A stretch of DNA of 64,000 nt from Pseudomonas frederiksbergensis (GCF_001874645.1 NZ_CP017886.1:1612001-1676000), one strand, 5' to 3'; shown: positions 34,388 through 50,731, numbered from the stretch's first letter. Program-made: numbers and translations. Notes: generated from the sequence alone by a model not told the origin.

Positions 34388-34711
34388 ATGACCTTCGTCG
34401 TCACCGACAACTGCATCAAGTGCAAGTACACCGACTGCGTAGAAGTGTGTCCGGTGGACTGCTTTTACGAAGGCCCGAACTTCCTGGTGATTCACCCGGA
34501 TGAGTGCATTGACTGCGCCCTGTGCGAGCCAGAATGCCCTGCTGTGGCCATCTTCTCTGAAGACGAAGTCCCGGATGAGATGAAGGAATTTATTCAGCTG
34601 AACGTTGATCTGGCCGAGATCTGGCCCAACATCACTGAGAAGAAAGATCCGCTGCCAGACGCGGCAGAGTTTGATGGCGTCAAAGGCAAGATCAAAGACC
34701 TCGTTCGCTGA
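34388..34711 (+). CDS. fdxA: Seven-iron ferredoxin FdxA
   Basis: A 107-residue [3Fe-4S][4Fe-4S] ferredoxin. The cysteine pattern C-x7-C-x3-C-P ([20 protein letters not shown]) and [13 protein letters not shown] bind the two clusters. GAGGAGAGA lies before the ATG at 34388. The order mutS-fdxA-rsmZ-rpoS is conserved in Pseudomonas. Confidence 0.97.
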   Translation: MTFVVTDNCIKCKYTDCVEVCPVDCFYEGPNFLVIHPDECIDCALCEPECPAVAIFSEDEVPDEMKEFIQLNVDLAEIWPNITEKKDPLPDAAEFDGVKGKIKDLVR

Positions 34712-34728
34712 TCATCGCTGCGCTCTCG

Positions 34729-34752
34729 AAAAGGCCCTTGCGGGCCTTTTTT
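34729..34752 (+). terminator. Intrinsic terminator of fdxA
   Basis: AAAAGGCCC-TTGC-GGGCCTTTTTT, 17 bases after the fdxA stop. Confidence 0.9.
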
Positions 34753-34760
34753 GTTTTTAA

Positions 34761-34843
34761 GATCAAAAGATCGCAGCCTTCGGCAGCTCCTACATGGTTT
34801 TGTATACATCCGTAGGAGCTGGCGAAGCCTGCGATCTTTTGAC
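34761..34843. repeat. REP-type palindrome pair between fdxA and rsmZ
   Basis: GATCAAAAGATCGCAGCCTT CGGCAGCTCCTAC and its inverted copy GTAGGAGCTGGCGAAGCCTG CGATCTTTTG face each other across about 19 bases. It can form a long hairpin and separates the fdxA and rsmZ terminators. Confidence 0.85.
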
Positions 34844-34855
34844 TTTTCTGCGGGC

Positions 34856-34986
34856 AAAAAAAGGGGCGGTATGACCCGCCCACATTTTTTCCCTATTCCC
34901 TGTGTTCCTTTTCATCGTCCTGATGAATCACGTCCCTGCGATGTTCCTTGACCATCGTCCTTGATGGCTGTGTCTATCCGTCGACA
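34856..34986 (-). ncRNA. rsmZ: RsmZ, sRNA that sequesters RsmA/CsrA proteins
   Basis: The minus strand begins TGTCGACGGATAGACACAGC and ends in a GC-rich terminator (GGGCGG..CCGCCC then seven T), about 131 nt. It carries repeated GGA motifs in loops or single strands (AAGGACG, AAGGAAC, CAGGGAC, CAGGACG, AAGGAAC, CAGGGAA, TAGGGAA), the binding sites for RsmA/RsmE. The place between fdxA and rpoS is that of rsmZ in P. aeruginosa and P. fluorescens. Titrating RsmA relieves repression of secondary metabolism and exoproduct mRNAs. A -10 (TAATAT) lies at 34995-35000. Confidence 0.93.
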
Positions 34987-35159
34987 CAGGGCTGATATTA
35001 AAGAGTTCCCCGACAAGAGCAATCATCTGCCACGGGTAAGCCTGGGTGAAACGGAATGTTTAACTATAAAAAATGTCATTATAAATCAATTAGTTATTTA
35101 ATTTAGCCACCAAAGATAGACGACCACTACCCGGTAGAAAAACCGAACACTTACGAAAG

Positions 35160-35177
35160 AGTAAGCCATGGCTTACG
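35160..35177 (-). promoter_or_regulatory. GacA box (upstream activating sequence) of rsmZ
   Basis: AGTAAGCCATGGCTTACG matches TGTAAG-N6-CTTACA in its core TAAG-N6-CTTA and is palindromic. It lies about 175-190 bp before the rsmZ start, the distance known for the rsmZ element bound by GacA in P. fluorescens. Confidence 0.82.
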
Positions 35178-35242
35178 CCAACCTGCGAAAGCGTCCGAAT
35201 AACTCTTACAAAGCTTAAACAGCACATTGATAGGCGAATAAC

Positions 35243-35271
35243 AAAAAGCCCCGAAACAGACGGGGCTTTTT
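35243..35271 (-). terminator. Intrinsic terminator of rpoS
   Basis: AAAAAGCCCCG / CGGGGCTTTTT with a 7-base loop, 24 bases after the rpoS stop. Confidence 0.9.
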
Positions 35272-35294
35272 GTTATCGGGCAAACGCGTTCCAG

Positions 35295-36299
35295 TTACTG
35301 GAATAGCGACTCGCTCGAAAGGCCATTCTTCTCAAGGATTTCACGCAAGCGTTTCAGACCTTCAACCTGAATCTGTCTGACCCGTTCACGGGTCAGGCCA
35401 ATTTCCAGGCCTACGTCTTCCAGCGTACTGCTCTCGTGGCCGCGCAGACCGAAGCGGCGGATCACCACCTCGCGCTGTTTGTCCGTCAGCTCCGAGAGCC
35501 ACTGATCGATGCTCTGCGACAGGTCATCATCCTGAAGCAGCTCACAAGGATCAGTAGGGCGGTCATCGGTGAGGGTGTCCAGCAGGGTTTTATCCGAATC
35601 CGGACCCAACGAGACGTCGACCGAAGAAACCCGCTCGTTCAGGCCCAGCATGCGCTTGACCTCTCCCACCGGTTTTTCCAGCAGGTTGGCGATTTCTTCG
35701 GGTGAGGGTTCATGATCGAGCTTTTGCGTCAGCTCCCGTGCTGCCCGAAGGTAGACGTTGAGCTCTTTGACCACATGAATCGGCAGCCGGATGGTCCGGG
35801 TCTGATTCATGATCGCACGCTCGATGGTCTGACGGATCCACCAGGTAGCGTAGGTCGAAAAGCGGAAGCCGCGCTCCGGGTCGAACTTTTCCACTGCCCG
35901 GATCAGCCCGAGGTTACCCTCTTCGATCAGGTCAAGCAGCGACAGTCCACGATTGACGTAGCGTCGGGCGATTTTCACCACCAGTCGCAGGTTGCTTTCA
36001 ATCATGCGTTTGCGCCCAGCCGGATCGCCACTTTGCGACAGGCGCGCAAAATGAACTTCTTCTTCCGGCGACAACAAGGGGGAAAAGCCGATTTCGTTGA
36101 GGTACAGCTGAGTCGCATCGAGTGCTCGGGTGTAGTCGATGTACTTATGCTGCTTGAGTGTTGCGGAGTGTCTGGATTTGGCGCGAACTGAAGGCGTAGC
36201 TGATCCTTCATTCGACATCTCATCCGATGCGACGTCGGCCTCCATCAGGAGAACCTCATCGTCGATGTCAAACTCCGGCACTTCTTTACTGAGAGCCAT
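35295..36299 (-). CDS. rpoS: Stationary-phase sigma factor RpoS
   Basis: A 334-residue sigma-38. Regions 1.2-2.4 include [20 protein letters not shown] and [20 protein letters not shown], and region 4.2 includes [20 protein letters not shown]. It directs stationary-phase and stress transcription. It follows nlpD by 105 bp; in other gamma-proteobacteria a main rpoS promoter lies inside nlpD. Sequence and length look intact. Confidence 0.98.
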   Translation of the reverse strand: MALSKEVPEFDIDDEVLLMEADVASDEMSNEGSATPSVRAKSRHSATLKQHKYIDYTRALDATQLYLNEIGFSPLLSPEEEVHFARLSQSGDPAGRKRMIESNLRLVVKIARRYVNRGLSLLDLIEEGNLGLIRAVEKFDPERGFRFSTYATWWIRQTIERAIMNQTRTIRLPIHVVKELNVYLRAARELTQKLDHEPSPEEIANLLEKPVGEVKRMLGLNERVSSVDVSLGPDSDKTLLDTLTDDRPTDPCELLQDDDLSQSIDQWLSELTDKQREVVIRRFGLRGHESSTLEDVGLEIGLTRERVRQIQVEGLKRLREILEKNGLSSESLFQ

Positions 36300-36404
36300 T
36301 GTTATAGTCCTTTGGTGAGTTCGACCTCAAGCTCAAGCGGCGCCTTTATCCTTGGCAGCGCTGGAGCCTGTTCCCTCTACGTGACGGAACAGGCTGGTAA
36401 CAAA

Positions 36405-37262
36405 TCAACGACGTGGCAGGAATTGCAGCGGATCTACAGGTTTACCTTGTCGGCGAATCTCAAAATGCAGTTTCACCCGGTCTGTACCCGTTGACCCCAT
36501 TTCGGCAATTGTCTGTCCGACTTTGACCTGCTGCCCCTCCCGAACCAACAGCCTGCGGTTGTGACCGTAGGCACTGACGTAGGTATCGCTGTGTTTGATG
36601 ATGACCAATTCGCCGTAGCCCCGCAAGCCACTCCCGGCGTAAACCACCGTCCCATCAGACGCGGCTAAAACAGGCTGTCCCAAATCCCCGGCGATATCAA
36701 TTCCTTTATTCAAACTACCGTTTGAAGAGAATTTTCCAATCAAAATGCCGTTAGATGGCCATCCCCAGCCTGTCGGCGCAGGCCCTGCAGGAGGCAGTGG
36801 CGCAGGCGCTGGCTTGTTTGCGACGGACGGTGCAGCCGTCTCTTTGGCAGGGCTAGCACCGGATGCCGGACGCCGGGTGACGGTAAATTTGCTCGAAGAA
36901 GAATCGGTTGCTCCGGACTGGGTCACCACCTCAGTCGGCGTTGAGCCGGAACGCCCATCGAAGCGAATCGTCTGACCTGGATGGATTGTGTAAGGCGTAG
37001 GAATGTTGTTGCGTGCCGCCAGGGCCTTGTAATCCCAGCCGTAGCGAAAGGCGATCGAGAACAGCGTATCGCCGCGACGGACCACGTATTGGCCGGTGGT
37101 TACTGCGGGGCGTTGGGCCGCCGCGTTATTACGATCGACCACTCGCACATCGCTTGAACGCGTGCTGGAGCAACCGACCAACAAGGAACTCAAGACAAGG
37201 CCAGTCACCAGGCGCTGAAAGCTTGTTGTACCGATACGCTGCGCAATGACTGTGAGACTCAC
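36405..37262 (-). CDS. nlpD: Lipoprotein NlpD (LysM plus degenerate LytM/M23 domain)
   Basis: A 285-residue outer membrane lipoprotein with a lipobox LLVGC, a LysM peptidoglycan-binding domain (QYVVRRGDTLFSIAFRYGWD) and a C-terminal LytM domain. The M23 metal ligands are partly replaced: NKGIDI where active enzymes have HxGxD, and KLHFEIR where they have HLHFE. It is therefore most likely an activator of amidases such as AmiC during septum splitting, not a hydrolase. A GTG at 37262 with AGGGAG seven bases upstream is the best start; the longer ATG frame (37313) is less likely. Confidence 0.93.
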   Translation of the reverse strand: MSLTVIAQRIGTTSFQRLVTGLVLSSLLVGCSSTRSSDVRVVDRNNAAAQRPAVTTGQYVVRRGDTLFSIAFRYGWDYKALAARNNIPTPYTIHPGQTIRFDGRSGSTPTEVVTQSGATDSSSSKFTVTRRPASGASPAKETAAPSVANKPAPAPLPPAGPAPTGWGWPSNGILIGKFSSNGSLNKGIDIAGDLGQPVLAASDGTVVYAGSGLRGYGELVIIKHSDTYVSAYGHNRRLLVREGQQVKVGQTIAEMGSTGTDRVKLHFEIRRQGKPVDPLQFLPRR

Positions 37263-37473
37263 CCGCCGCTCCCTTTGTGGTGGTTGAAGATAAAAATCGC
37301 CGTATTCAGGCATGAAATGTCGCCAGTATAACTGGCCGTTCGGGCTTTACCGACGGCAAAGCAAAATCGACACACGCAAACGTTTACTGATCGCTGTTCA
37401 ATCGCGTTTAACCGATCAATGCCGCTGTAAGACCCAGGTAATCAAACAGAATTCAACGTCTTTAAATAAATGC

Positions 37474-38887
<1,414 letters not shown>

Positions 38888-38900
<13 letters not shown>

Positions 38901-39946
38901 GGGCTATCCGTCTGCCCCACCGGCACCAGATCGACGAGTTCACGCACCAATACGGTGGCGAAGCATCCGGCCGGAAGGACGAATTCCAGTTGCAGAATGT
39001 CAGGCTCGGGATAATGCCACGTCAACCCGCCAATGGGCAGCCGGAGGATACGACGTTCATGGCTCATTCCAGCGTTTATCAACCAATCGCGCAGATCCGC
39101 TTCGCGTGCCGCGACCTGTTGCTCAAGTTCATGAGTCGCACCGCTCGCGGGTGACTCGCCCTCGCCCCACTGCGGCCCGGTCGGATGCAGGTCAAGGATC
39201 GCCAGACGCGGGTCGCTGCATTCGGCCTCACCTGCCGGGAAGAAGCTGCGGCTGTCGGTGAAGGCCAGCAAGTCACCCACCTGGGCGCACTGCCAACTGC
39301 CATCGGCGACTCGCGCCGCCAACACCTGATTGAACAGAAAGCTGCGCGCGGTAGAAAGCAGGCGTGAACGCACGTTGCGCTGCTCCGGCAAGGCTTTGCG
39401 GGCTGCCCAGTCACGAGCATCCACCACGTTGCCGCCGTTATGGCCGAAACGCTGCGCGCCGAAGTAGTTGGGAATGCCTTGTTTGGCGATCAGTTGCAGA
39501 CGCGCGTCAATCGCGTCCTTGTCGCCAGCAAACTGGGTCAAGCGCAAGGTAAAGCCATTGGCCGAATGCGCGCCGCGCTGCAGCTTGCGTTTATGCCGTG
39601 CGGTCTTGAGGATTTTCAGTGTGTCGTTTTCTGCCGCGGACAAGTCAGGATCGGCCTTGCCGGGCAATTGCACGCTGAACCACTGGCGGGTCAGTGCCTG
39701 GCGATCTTTCAACCCGGCATAACTGACGGTGCGCAATGGCACGCCGGCAGCCTTGGCAATCCGCCGGGCCGCCTCTTCAGTGTTCAGACCGCGTTTTTCC
39801 ACCCAGATCCACAGGTGTTCGCCTTCGCCGGTCAGTGGAATGTCGAGGACTTCATCGACCTGAAAATCTTCCGCAATGGCTTTCAGTACAGCTGTACCGA
39901 GGGCTTCACCGTAAGCACGAGGGCCGAGCAATTGCAGTTCATTCAT
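38888..39946 (-). CDS. truD: tRNA pseudouridine(13) synthase TruD
   Basis: A 352-residue enzyme forming pseudouridine 13 in tRNA-Glu. The catalytic Asp is in [16 protein letters not shown], and [15 protein letters not shown] is the family signature. It overlaps ispF by ATGA and surE at the other end. Confidence 0.97.
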
Positions 39947-40416
39947 GCGCGCAGCAACAAGGCAACGGAGTGCACGGCAATGCCTTCTTCGCGACCGACA
40001 AAGCCAAGCTTTTCGGTGGTGGTAGCTTTCACGTTCACTTGATCCAACTCAACTTGAAGATCCGCGGCAATCAGCGCGCGCATCGATTCGATATGCGGGG
40101 CCATTTTCGGCGCCTGGGCAACGATGGTGTTATCGACATTGCCGACCTTCCAGCCCTTGGCGTGGATCAGTGCAACAACGTGACGCAACAGTACGCGGCT
40201 GTCTGCGCCTTTGAATTGCGGGTCGGTGTCCGGGAAGTGTTTACCGATATCACCCAGCGCCGCTGCGCCGAGCAAGGCATCGCTCAACGAGTGCAGCAAG
40301 ACGTCGCCGTCGGAATGGGCGAGCAGCCCGAAGCTGTGTGCAATCCGCACACCGCCCAGAGTGATGAAATCGCCTTCAGCGAAACGGTGCACATCATAGC
40401 CGTGGCCAATACGCAT
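39943..40416 (-). CDS. ispF: 2-C-methyl-D-erythritol 2,4-cyclodiphosphate synthase
   Basis: A 157-residue enzyme of the MEP isoprenoid pathway. Zinc ligands are in GYDVHRF (Asp8, His10) and [19 protein letters not shown]. It sits far from ispD (44 kb) because fghA, adhC and the LysR gene lie between, as in P. aeruginosa. Confidence 0.97.
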   Translation of the reverse strand: MRIGHGYDVHRFAEGDFITLGGVRIAHSFGLLAHSDGDVLLHSLSDALLGAAALGDIGKHFPDTDPQFKGADSRVLLRHVVALIHAKGWKVGNVDNTIVAQAPKMAPHIESMRALIAADLQVELDQVNVKATTTEKLGFVGREEGIAVHSVALLLRA

Positions 40417-40458
40417 AAAAAAACGCCCCGATTTAGTCAGGGCGTGATTCTACCTGCT

Positions 40459-41304
40459 TTAGGCGCCTAGAGCGTGTGCGTGATGTCGCAAGTGATCATC
40501 AATAAAGCTGGCGATAAAGAAATAGCTGTGGTCGTAGCCCGGTTGCAGACGCAAGGTCAGCGGATGGCCGGCCAGTTTCGCCGCCTGCTGCAGCGCTTCG
40601 GGTTTGAGCTGAGTGGCGAGGAAGTCATCCCTATCGCCTTGATCCACCAGCAACGGCAGCTTTTCGCTGGCCTCGCTGATCAGCACGCTGGCATCCCACT
40701 CGCGCCACTTCGAACGCTCTTCACCCAGGTAGCGCGAAAACGCCTTCTGACCCCACGGGCAATCCATCGGATTGTTGATGGGCGCGAAAGCCGACACCGA
40801 CTGATACCGCCCAGGGTTACGCAAGGCACAGACCAACGCGCCGTGCCCCCCCATGGAATGGCCGCTGACGCCGCGCTTATCCGATGCCGGAAAGTGCGCT
40901 TCGACCAACGCAGGCAATTCCTGCACCACGTAGTCATGCATCCGATAGTGCTTGGACCATGGCTCCTGCGTGGCATTCAGATAAAACCCGGCACCCAGGC
41001 CGAAATCCCATGCGCCATCCGGATCGCCCGGAACATCGGCGCCTCGCGGGCTGGTGTCCGGCGCGACGATGATCAACCCCAACTCGGCCGCCATGCGCAG
41101 GGCGCCGGCCTTGTGCATGAAGTTCTCGTCGGTGCAGGTCAATCCCGACAACCAGTACAACACCGGCAGTTTTCCGCCCTGCTCCGCTTGCGGCGGCAGG
41201 TACACGGCAAACACCATGTCGCAGCCCAGCACTTGCGAATGATGCTTGTAGCGTTTATGCCAGCCACCGAAGCTCTTCTGGCATGAGAGATTTTCCAGAC
41301 TCAT
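40459..41304 (-). CDS. fghA: S-formylglutathione hydrolase
   Basis: A 281-residue esterase of the D family; nucleophile in [14 protein letters not shown] and the segment [18 protein letters not shown]. It hydrolyses S-formylglutathione to formate and glutathione, the last step of glutathione-dependent formaldehyde removal. It lies 8 bp after adhC. Confidence 0.97.
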   Translation of the reverse strand: MSLENLSCQKSFGGWHKRYKHHSQVLGCDMVFAVYLPPQAEQGGKLPVLYWLSGLTCTDENFMHKAGALRMAAELGLIIVAPDTSPRGADVPGDPDGAWDFGLGAGFYLNATQEPWSKHYRMHDYVVQELPALVEAHFPASDKRGVSGHSMGGHGALVCALRNPGRYQSVSAFAPINNPMDCPWGQKAFSRYLGEERSKWREWDASVLISEASEKLPLLVDQGDRDDFLATQLKPEALQQAAKLAGHPLTLRLQPGYDHSYFFIASFIDDHLRHHAHALGA

Positions 41305-41312
41305 GGCCGACC

Positions 41313-42506
<1,194 letters not shown>

Positions 42507-42531
42507 TTATTGCCGCACAGGGATAATCTTC

Positions 42532-43428
42532 ATGTCCGAGAACCGCTGGGAAGGCATCGATGAGTTCGTTGCCGTCGCCGAATGCAGCCAGTTCACGGCT
42601 GCCGCCGAACGCCTTGGGGTTTCGTCTTCGCACATCAGTCGACAAATCGTACGCCTTGAAGAGCGTCTGCAAACCCGTCTGCTCTATCGCAGTACCCGCC
42701 GGGTAACGCTGACCGAAGCCGGGCAAACGTTCCTGCAACACTGCCAACGCCTGCAAGACGGACGCGAAGAAGCCTTGCGCGCCGTCGGCGACCTGACCAG
42801 CGAACCCAAAGGCATGCTGCGCATGACCTGTGCAGTGGCATACGGCGAGCGTTTCATCGTGCCGTTGGTGACCAGTTTCATGGGGCTTTATCCACAATTG
42901 CGGGTCGATATCGAGTTGAGCAACCGCCCACTCGATCTGGTGCACGAAGGCCTGGACCTGGCGATCCGGCTTGGCCGCCTGCAAGACTCACGACTGGTGG
43001 CCACGCGCCTGGCACCACGGCGCATGTACTTGTGCGCCTCGCCGTCCTACCTGGAACGTTATGGCCGACCACACAGTTTGTCCGAGCTGAGTCGGCACAA
43101 CTGCCTGATCGGCAGCTCGGATATCTGGCAACTGGAGCAGGACGGCAGAGAGTTTTCCCAGCGGGTACAAGGCAATTGGCGCTGCAACAGTGGGCAAGCA
43201 GTACTCGATGCAGCGCTACAAGGCGTCGGATTGTGTCAGCTACCGGACTATTACGTGCTGGAACACCTGAACAGCGGCGCACTGGTGTCGTTGTTGGATC
43301 CTCATCAACCGCCGAACACTGCCGTGTGGGCGCTGTATCCACAGCAACGGCATCTGTCACCGAAGGTGCGCAAGCTGGTGGACTACTTAAAGGAAGGGTT
43401 GGCAAAAAGGCCGGAATACCGCGCTTGA
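42532..43428 (+). CDS. gfnR: LysR-family regulator of the formaldehyde genes (GfnR-like)
   Basis: A 298-residue LysR protein (helix-turn-helix FTAAAERLGVSSSHISRQIV near residues 20-40; effector domain from about 90). Divergent orientation to adhC-fghA matches PA3630/GfnR, which activates these genes in response to formaldehyde in P. aeruginosa. The regulatory link here is inferred from synteny. Confidence 0.8.
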   Translation: MSENRWEGIDEFVAVAECSQFTAAAERLGVSSSHISRQIVRLEERLQTRLLYRSTRRVTLTEAGQTFLQHCQRLQDGREEALRAVGDLTSEPKGMLRMTCAVAYGERFIVPLVTSFMGLYPQLRVDIELSNRPLDLVHEGLDLAIRLGRLQDSRLVATRLAPRRMYLCASPSYLERYGRPHSLSELSRHNCLIGSSDIWQLEQDGREFSQRVQGNWRCNSGQAVLDAALQGVGLCQLPDYYVLEHLNSGALVSLLDPHQPPNTAVWALYPQQRHLSPKVRKLVDYLKEGLAKRPEYRA

Positions 43429-43438
43429 TCAAAAGATC

Positions 43439-43467
43439 AAAAGATCGCAGCCTTCGGCAGCTCCTAC
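43439..43467. repeat. Single REP-type half element
   Basis: AAAAGATCGCAGCCTTCGGC AGCTCCTAC, one arm of the window's REP family, just after the LysR gene stop. Confidence 0.8.
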
Positions 43468-43489
43468 GGACATCACCCCCCACAATGAA

Positions 43490-43850
43490 GTGACGCGCCC
43501 CCACCACTCAACAGGCCGAGCGTTAGCTCGCCTGCCGCTTTTGATCTTGATCCACCCGCCCCTTCGGCAGGCCGAGCGCAGGTGTTCATCAGGGGGTGGG
43601 CGCGCAGCGCCGTACGGCGCAGCCGGACACATCGAGAGGAGGTCGTCGCGCAGCAGACCGTAGGCGATGCCCCCTGATGGACACCGGAGAGAGGGAACGC
43701 AGAGCCTAAGCGAGGTGCCGTACGCTTGGGGCGAGCGTTTTTTTGCTTACTTTTTTTAGGCGCTTGTAAAAAAAGTGAGGCGCCGTAAGGGCGGAACCCT
43801 AAGCGGCCGTTACCGCAGCAACGGATATGTACACCTGCAAAAGATAGGTC
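43490..43850. repeat. Long intergenic repeat of the P. fluorescens group
   Basis: About 360 bases that I recognise as a common repeated intergenic unit in this species group, with GGGGGTGGGCGCGCAGCGCC, CATCGAGAGGAGGTCGTCGC and TTTTTTTGCTTAC..GTAAAAAAAGTGAGGCGCC. An inverted CGAGCG/CGCTCG-rich structure and poly-T tracts are visible. Translated frames over it are often called hypothetical proteins, but the unit is probably non-coding. It fills the 480-base gap between the LysR gene and ispD. Confidence 0.6.
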
Positions 43851-43909
43851 GGCTGTCAGGCCGCCATCGCGAGCAAGCCCCACATTAGTTGAGCAGTGCG
43901 ACACAGGTA

Positions 43910-44617
43910 TCAGTGGCGATTAGCCCAACGCTGACGCAGCCATTCAAGGTCTTCGGGGCGAGTGACTTTGAGGTTATCGGATCGCCCCTCGATCAAGCGC
44001 GGCGCCTGACCCGACCATTCCATCGCAGAGGCCTCATCGGTAACAGTCACATCAGCCACCAGACTGTCCGCCAACGCCCGATGCAAAGCACCAAGACGAA
44101 ACATCTGCGGCGTGTACGCCTGCCAGATCAAACTGCGGTCAACGGTTTCAAGGACCCGACCGCGCTTGTCCACACGCTTGAGCGTGTCACGCGCAGGTAC
44201 TGCGAGTAACCCGCCGACAGGATCGTCAGCCAATTCCGACAACAACTTGTCGAGATCGTCGCGGGTCAGGTTCGGTCGTGCAGCGTCGTGGACCAACACC
44301 CAGTCTTCATCGGCAGCCCCTTGCGCGTGCAAATGCAGCAACGCGTTAAGCACCGAACCCGAGCGCTCTTCACCACCGTCCACTCGTTGGATACGCGGAT
44401 CGGTAGCACAAGCCAAGGTCGGCCAATAAGGATCATCAACTGCAAGACTGACCACCAGACCTTTCAAGGCTGGATGATCGAGGAAACAGCCAAGGCTGTG
44501 TTCGAGAATAGTGCGCCCGCCCAGTTGCAGATATTGCTTGGGACGGTCCGCGGCCATACGGGCACCGACGCCCGCGGCAGGAATCACGGCCCAGAAGGCC
44601 GGTAACGTGTGCATCAT
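43910..44617 (-). CDS. ispD: 2-C-methyl-D-erythritol 4-phosphate cytidylyltransferase
   Basis: A 235-residue MEP-pathway enzyme; nucleotide-binding start IPAAGVGARMAADRPKQYLQ and the segment VLVHDAARPNLTRDDLD. It overlaps ftsB by ATGA. Confidence 0.97.
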   Translation of the reverse strand: MMHTLPAFWAVIPAAGVGARMAADRPKQYLQLGGRTILEHSLGCFLDHPALKGLVVSLAVDDPYWPTLACATDPRIQRVDGGEERSGSVLNALLHLHAQGAADEDWVLVHDAARPNLTRDDLDKLLSELADDPVGGLLAVPARDTLKRVDKRGRVLETVDRSLIWQAYTPQMFRLGALHRALADSLVADVTVTDEASAMEWSGQAPRLIEGRSDNLKVTRPEDLEWLRQRWANRH

Positions 44618-44892
44618 TGAGCCAACTGGTAAAGGGTTTCACCGTCCTTGACCATGCCCAACTCATGGCGAGCCCGTTCTTCAACGGTCTCCATGCCTTT
44701 TTTCAATTCACTGACCTCAGCGTCCATGACCCGATTGCGCTCCAGCAACGATTCGTTCTCAGCGTGCTGATCGGCAATCTGCTGAGTCAGCTCGGCCACT
44801 TGCGCCAGACTGCCATTCCCCACCCACAGGCGGTATTGCAGGCCAGCCAGCAGCAAGAGCAAGACAAGAAACAACCAGTAAGGACTGCGCAT
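44614..44892 (-). CDS. ftsB: Cell division protein FtsB
   Basis: A 92-residue bitopic protein with one N-terminal span (YWLFLVLLLLLAGLQYRLW) and a coiled coil (TQQIADQHAENESLLERNRV), ending ERARHELGMVKDGETLYQLA. It forms the FtsQLB divisome complex. The order eno-ftsB-ispD is conserved. Confidence 0.95.
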   Translation of the reverse strand: MRSPYWLFLVLLLLLAGLQYRLWVGNGSLAQVAELTQQIADQHAENESLLERNRVMDAEVSELKKGMETVEERARHELGMVKDGETLYQLAQ

Positions 44893-45061
44893 CGAATATC
44901 AGGTATCCAGTGAAAAAAGACAGCCATGCCAACTTTGAAGCTTCTGATAGCACGAAGCCTGGAAGAACCAGGCTCGTACTTATAAGGCATCAGATTAGTG
45001 GCAAAAACGTCGCTGTAGCGATTTTTCCGACACAATCCGGTGTCCTTTTATCATTTACCAA

Positions 45062-46402
<1,341 letters not shown>

Positions 46403-46507
46403 TTACCGTCGGCAAGTGATATGCAGCGGGCAGACTTGCGGACGATAAGGCTCAGGCCCGAGGGTCTGAGCCTTAAATCGTGCGGTACTTTACCGGAGAA
46501 TTGAGGA

Positions 46508-49011
<2,504 letters not shown>

Positions 49012-49264
49012 TTAAAGCGGTCCGAGCCGCCGGGGAAAGCGAAGGAAGGCCGAAGCCCCCGATCACCTGCATTAATTACAGTGCATCTTTCAAAAAAACC
49101 GCCGCGTTGGGACAGACCGGAAGAAGAATCACCGGTACGTTGCTCGCTACACATTTTTTGGAATCGCCCAGCAAAGACTGCTTGGTAATCGGCAACTCCT
49201 GCAATTCAGGCGAATCCACAGAAGTTGTATCAAGAAGGGAGCGTAGTCTACCGGAAAGCCCCTT

Positions 49265-50602
49265 TCAGCTCAAACCTTGATCGTTGATCACTGGCTGCCA
49301 CTGCAAAAGGCAGCTTCCCCCCGCGCTACCATCGAGCCCGCGCAGGTTTGCCACCGCGAGCAATTGTTCATTGCAGTAGAGCAGCGGCAATCTGCCACGG
49401 GCGAACTGCGGCAGGCCGCTTTCATTGAGCAAACGCTTAAGGTTCCGATGTCCCCGCCCAGGCACATGCATGACTTCACCGCCCTGCCGGTAGCGCACGC
49501 TTAACACACCGGCAGGAACGGTCCCACTGAAGGTCAACCGGCCGTTATTGGGCAGCAGCAGTGCCGCCGACGGATCAGACCAAAGCTGCGCTGGCTCGGG
49601 GAGGCTCAGCCAATGGCCGGTCAACCACCAGATTCGCCCGTTCGCACGATGCAATTCACCTTCTGCCAGACGCCAGATCGGCCGCGCATCCGTCGCTGCA
49701 TCGCGCAAATTTTCCCAACCCGACCAATGGTCACTGTCGGGCATACGCGTCAACGGCGACAACCAGTGGCTGAGGGCATTGCGCTGGCGAGCGGCGGAAA
49801 GTTTTTCAAGCGCGGCCATTTCCAGAGACGGCACGCCCAACCAATCGAATTCGCTGACGGTTGTGGCGTGAGCCAGATCTATCTCGGCCAACTCATCGAG
49901 CAGACCCTGCGCCTCACTCAAGTGCGCGGCACTGCGGGCAATGGTGGTCACGGCCTGCGGCCAACGCTGAGTGAGCACTGGAAAAATCTGCAGGCGAAGG
50001 TAGTTACGAGAGAACTGCTGATCAACGTTCGAGGGATCTTCGATCCAGCTCAATTGATGTTCGGCGGCATAGGCTTCGAGCTCAGCCCTTGAGACGTCGA
50101 GCAACGGCCGCACCAAATACCCACGACCCAACGGACGCTGCGGCGGAATCGCCGACAATCCTTTCACCCCTGCCCCGCGCAGTAGACGAAACAACAAAGT
50201 TTCGGCCTGATCGTCGCGGTGCTGGGCCGTCAGTAGCACCCCATTGGTTTCGGTGACCTCGACAAAGGCGCCATACCGCGCCTCACGGGCCGCACGCTCA
50301 AGACTCGCACCAGGCAGGACCTGAACCCGAATAACCTGTAATGGCACACCCAGTGCGTCACACACCGACTGACAATGTCCCGGCCACGCATCAGCCGCAG
50401 CCTGAAGGCCGTGATGGATGTGAATAGCGTTGAGTTTGGGCAGGGAATGGCTTTTTGCGAGTTGCGCGAGAAGGTGCAGCAGAACGGTGGAGTCGAGACC
50501 ACCGGAGAAGGCGACACGCCAGGTCGGCGCGGTGCGCCAGGGGGTCAACACCTGAAGCAGCTTCGCGGGCAAATCATTGCTGTTGCGCAAGTGGGTGAGC
50601 AT
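49265..50602 (-). CDS. tilS: tRNA(Ile)-lysidine synthase
   Basis: A 445-residue enzyme that makes lysidine 34 in tRNA-Ile(CAU), so it reads AUA. PP-loop AFSGGLDSTVLLHLL at about 33-47; HHGLQ and AQHRDDQAETLLFRLLRGAG follow; C-terminal TilS domains GEVMHVPGRGHRNLKRLLNE. It follows accA on the same strand with a REP pair between. Confidence 0.97.
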   Translation of the reverse strand: MLTHLRNSNDLPAKLLQVLTPWRTAPTWRVAFSGGLDSTVLLHLLAQLAKSHSLPKLNAIHIHHGLQAAADAWPGHCQSVCDALGVPLQVIRVQVLPGASLERAAREARYGAFVEVTETNGVLLTAQHRDDQAETLLFRLLRGAGVKGLSAIPPQRPLGRGYLVRPLLDVSRAELEAYAAEHQLSWIEDPSNVDQQFSRNYLRLQIFPVLTQRWPQAVTTIARSAAHLSEAQGLLDELAEIDLAHATTVSEFDWLGVPSLEMAALEKLSAARQRNALSHWLSPLTRMPDSDHWSGWENLRDAATDARPIWRLAEGELHRANGRIWWLTGHWLSLPEPAQLWSDPSAALLLPNNGRLTFSGTVPAGVLSVRYRQGGEVMHVPGRGHRNLKRLLNESGLPQFARGRLPLLYCNEQLLAVANLRGLDGSAGGSCLLQWQPVINDQGLS

Positions 50603-50630
50603 TTTAATACCTTTGCCAGCGAGATCGCCA

Positions 50631-50695
50631 AGATCGCAGCCTGCGGCAGCTCCTACACGGTGTCATATGTAGGAGCTGCCGCAGGCTGCGATCTT
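50631..50695. repeat. REP-type palindrome pair between accA and tilS
   Basis: AGATCGCAGCCTGCGGCAGC TCCTAC and its perfect inverted copy GTAGGAGCTGCCGCAGGCTG CGATCT are separated by about 12 bases. It can form a very stable hairpin and may reduce read-through from accA into tilS. Confidence 0.88.
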
Positions 50696-50731
50696 TTAAT
50701 CGGCAACCCCGGGCACAAGGTCAGCCGCGAA

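Noticed and set aside
43473..43904. 143-codon minus-strand frame
   Set aside because: Translation of the intergenic repeat; similar hypothetical proteins exist only because the repeat is common.
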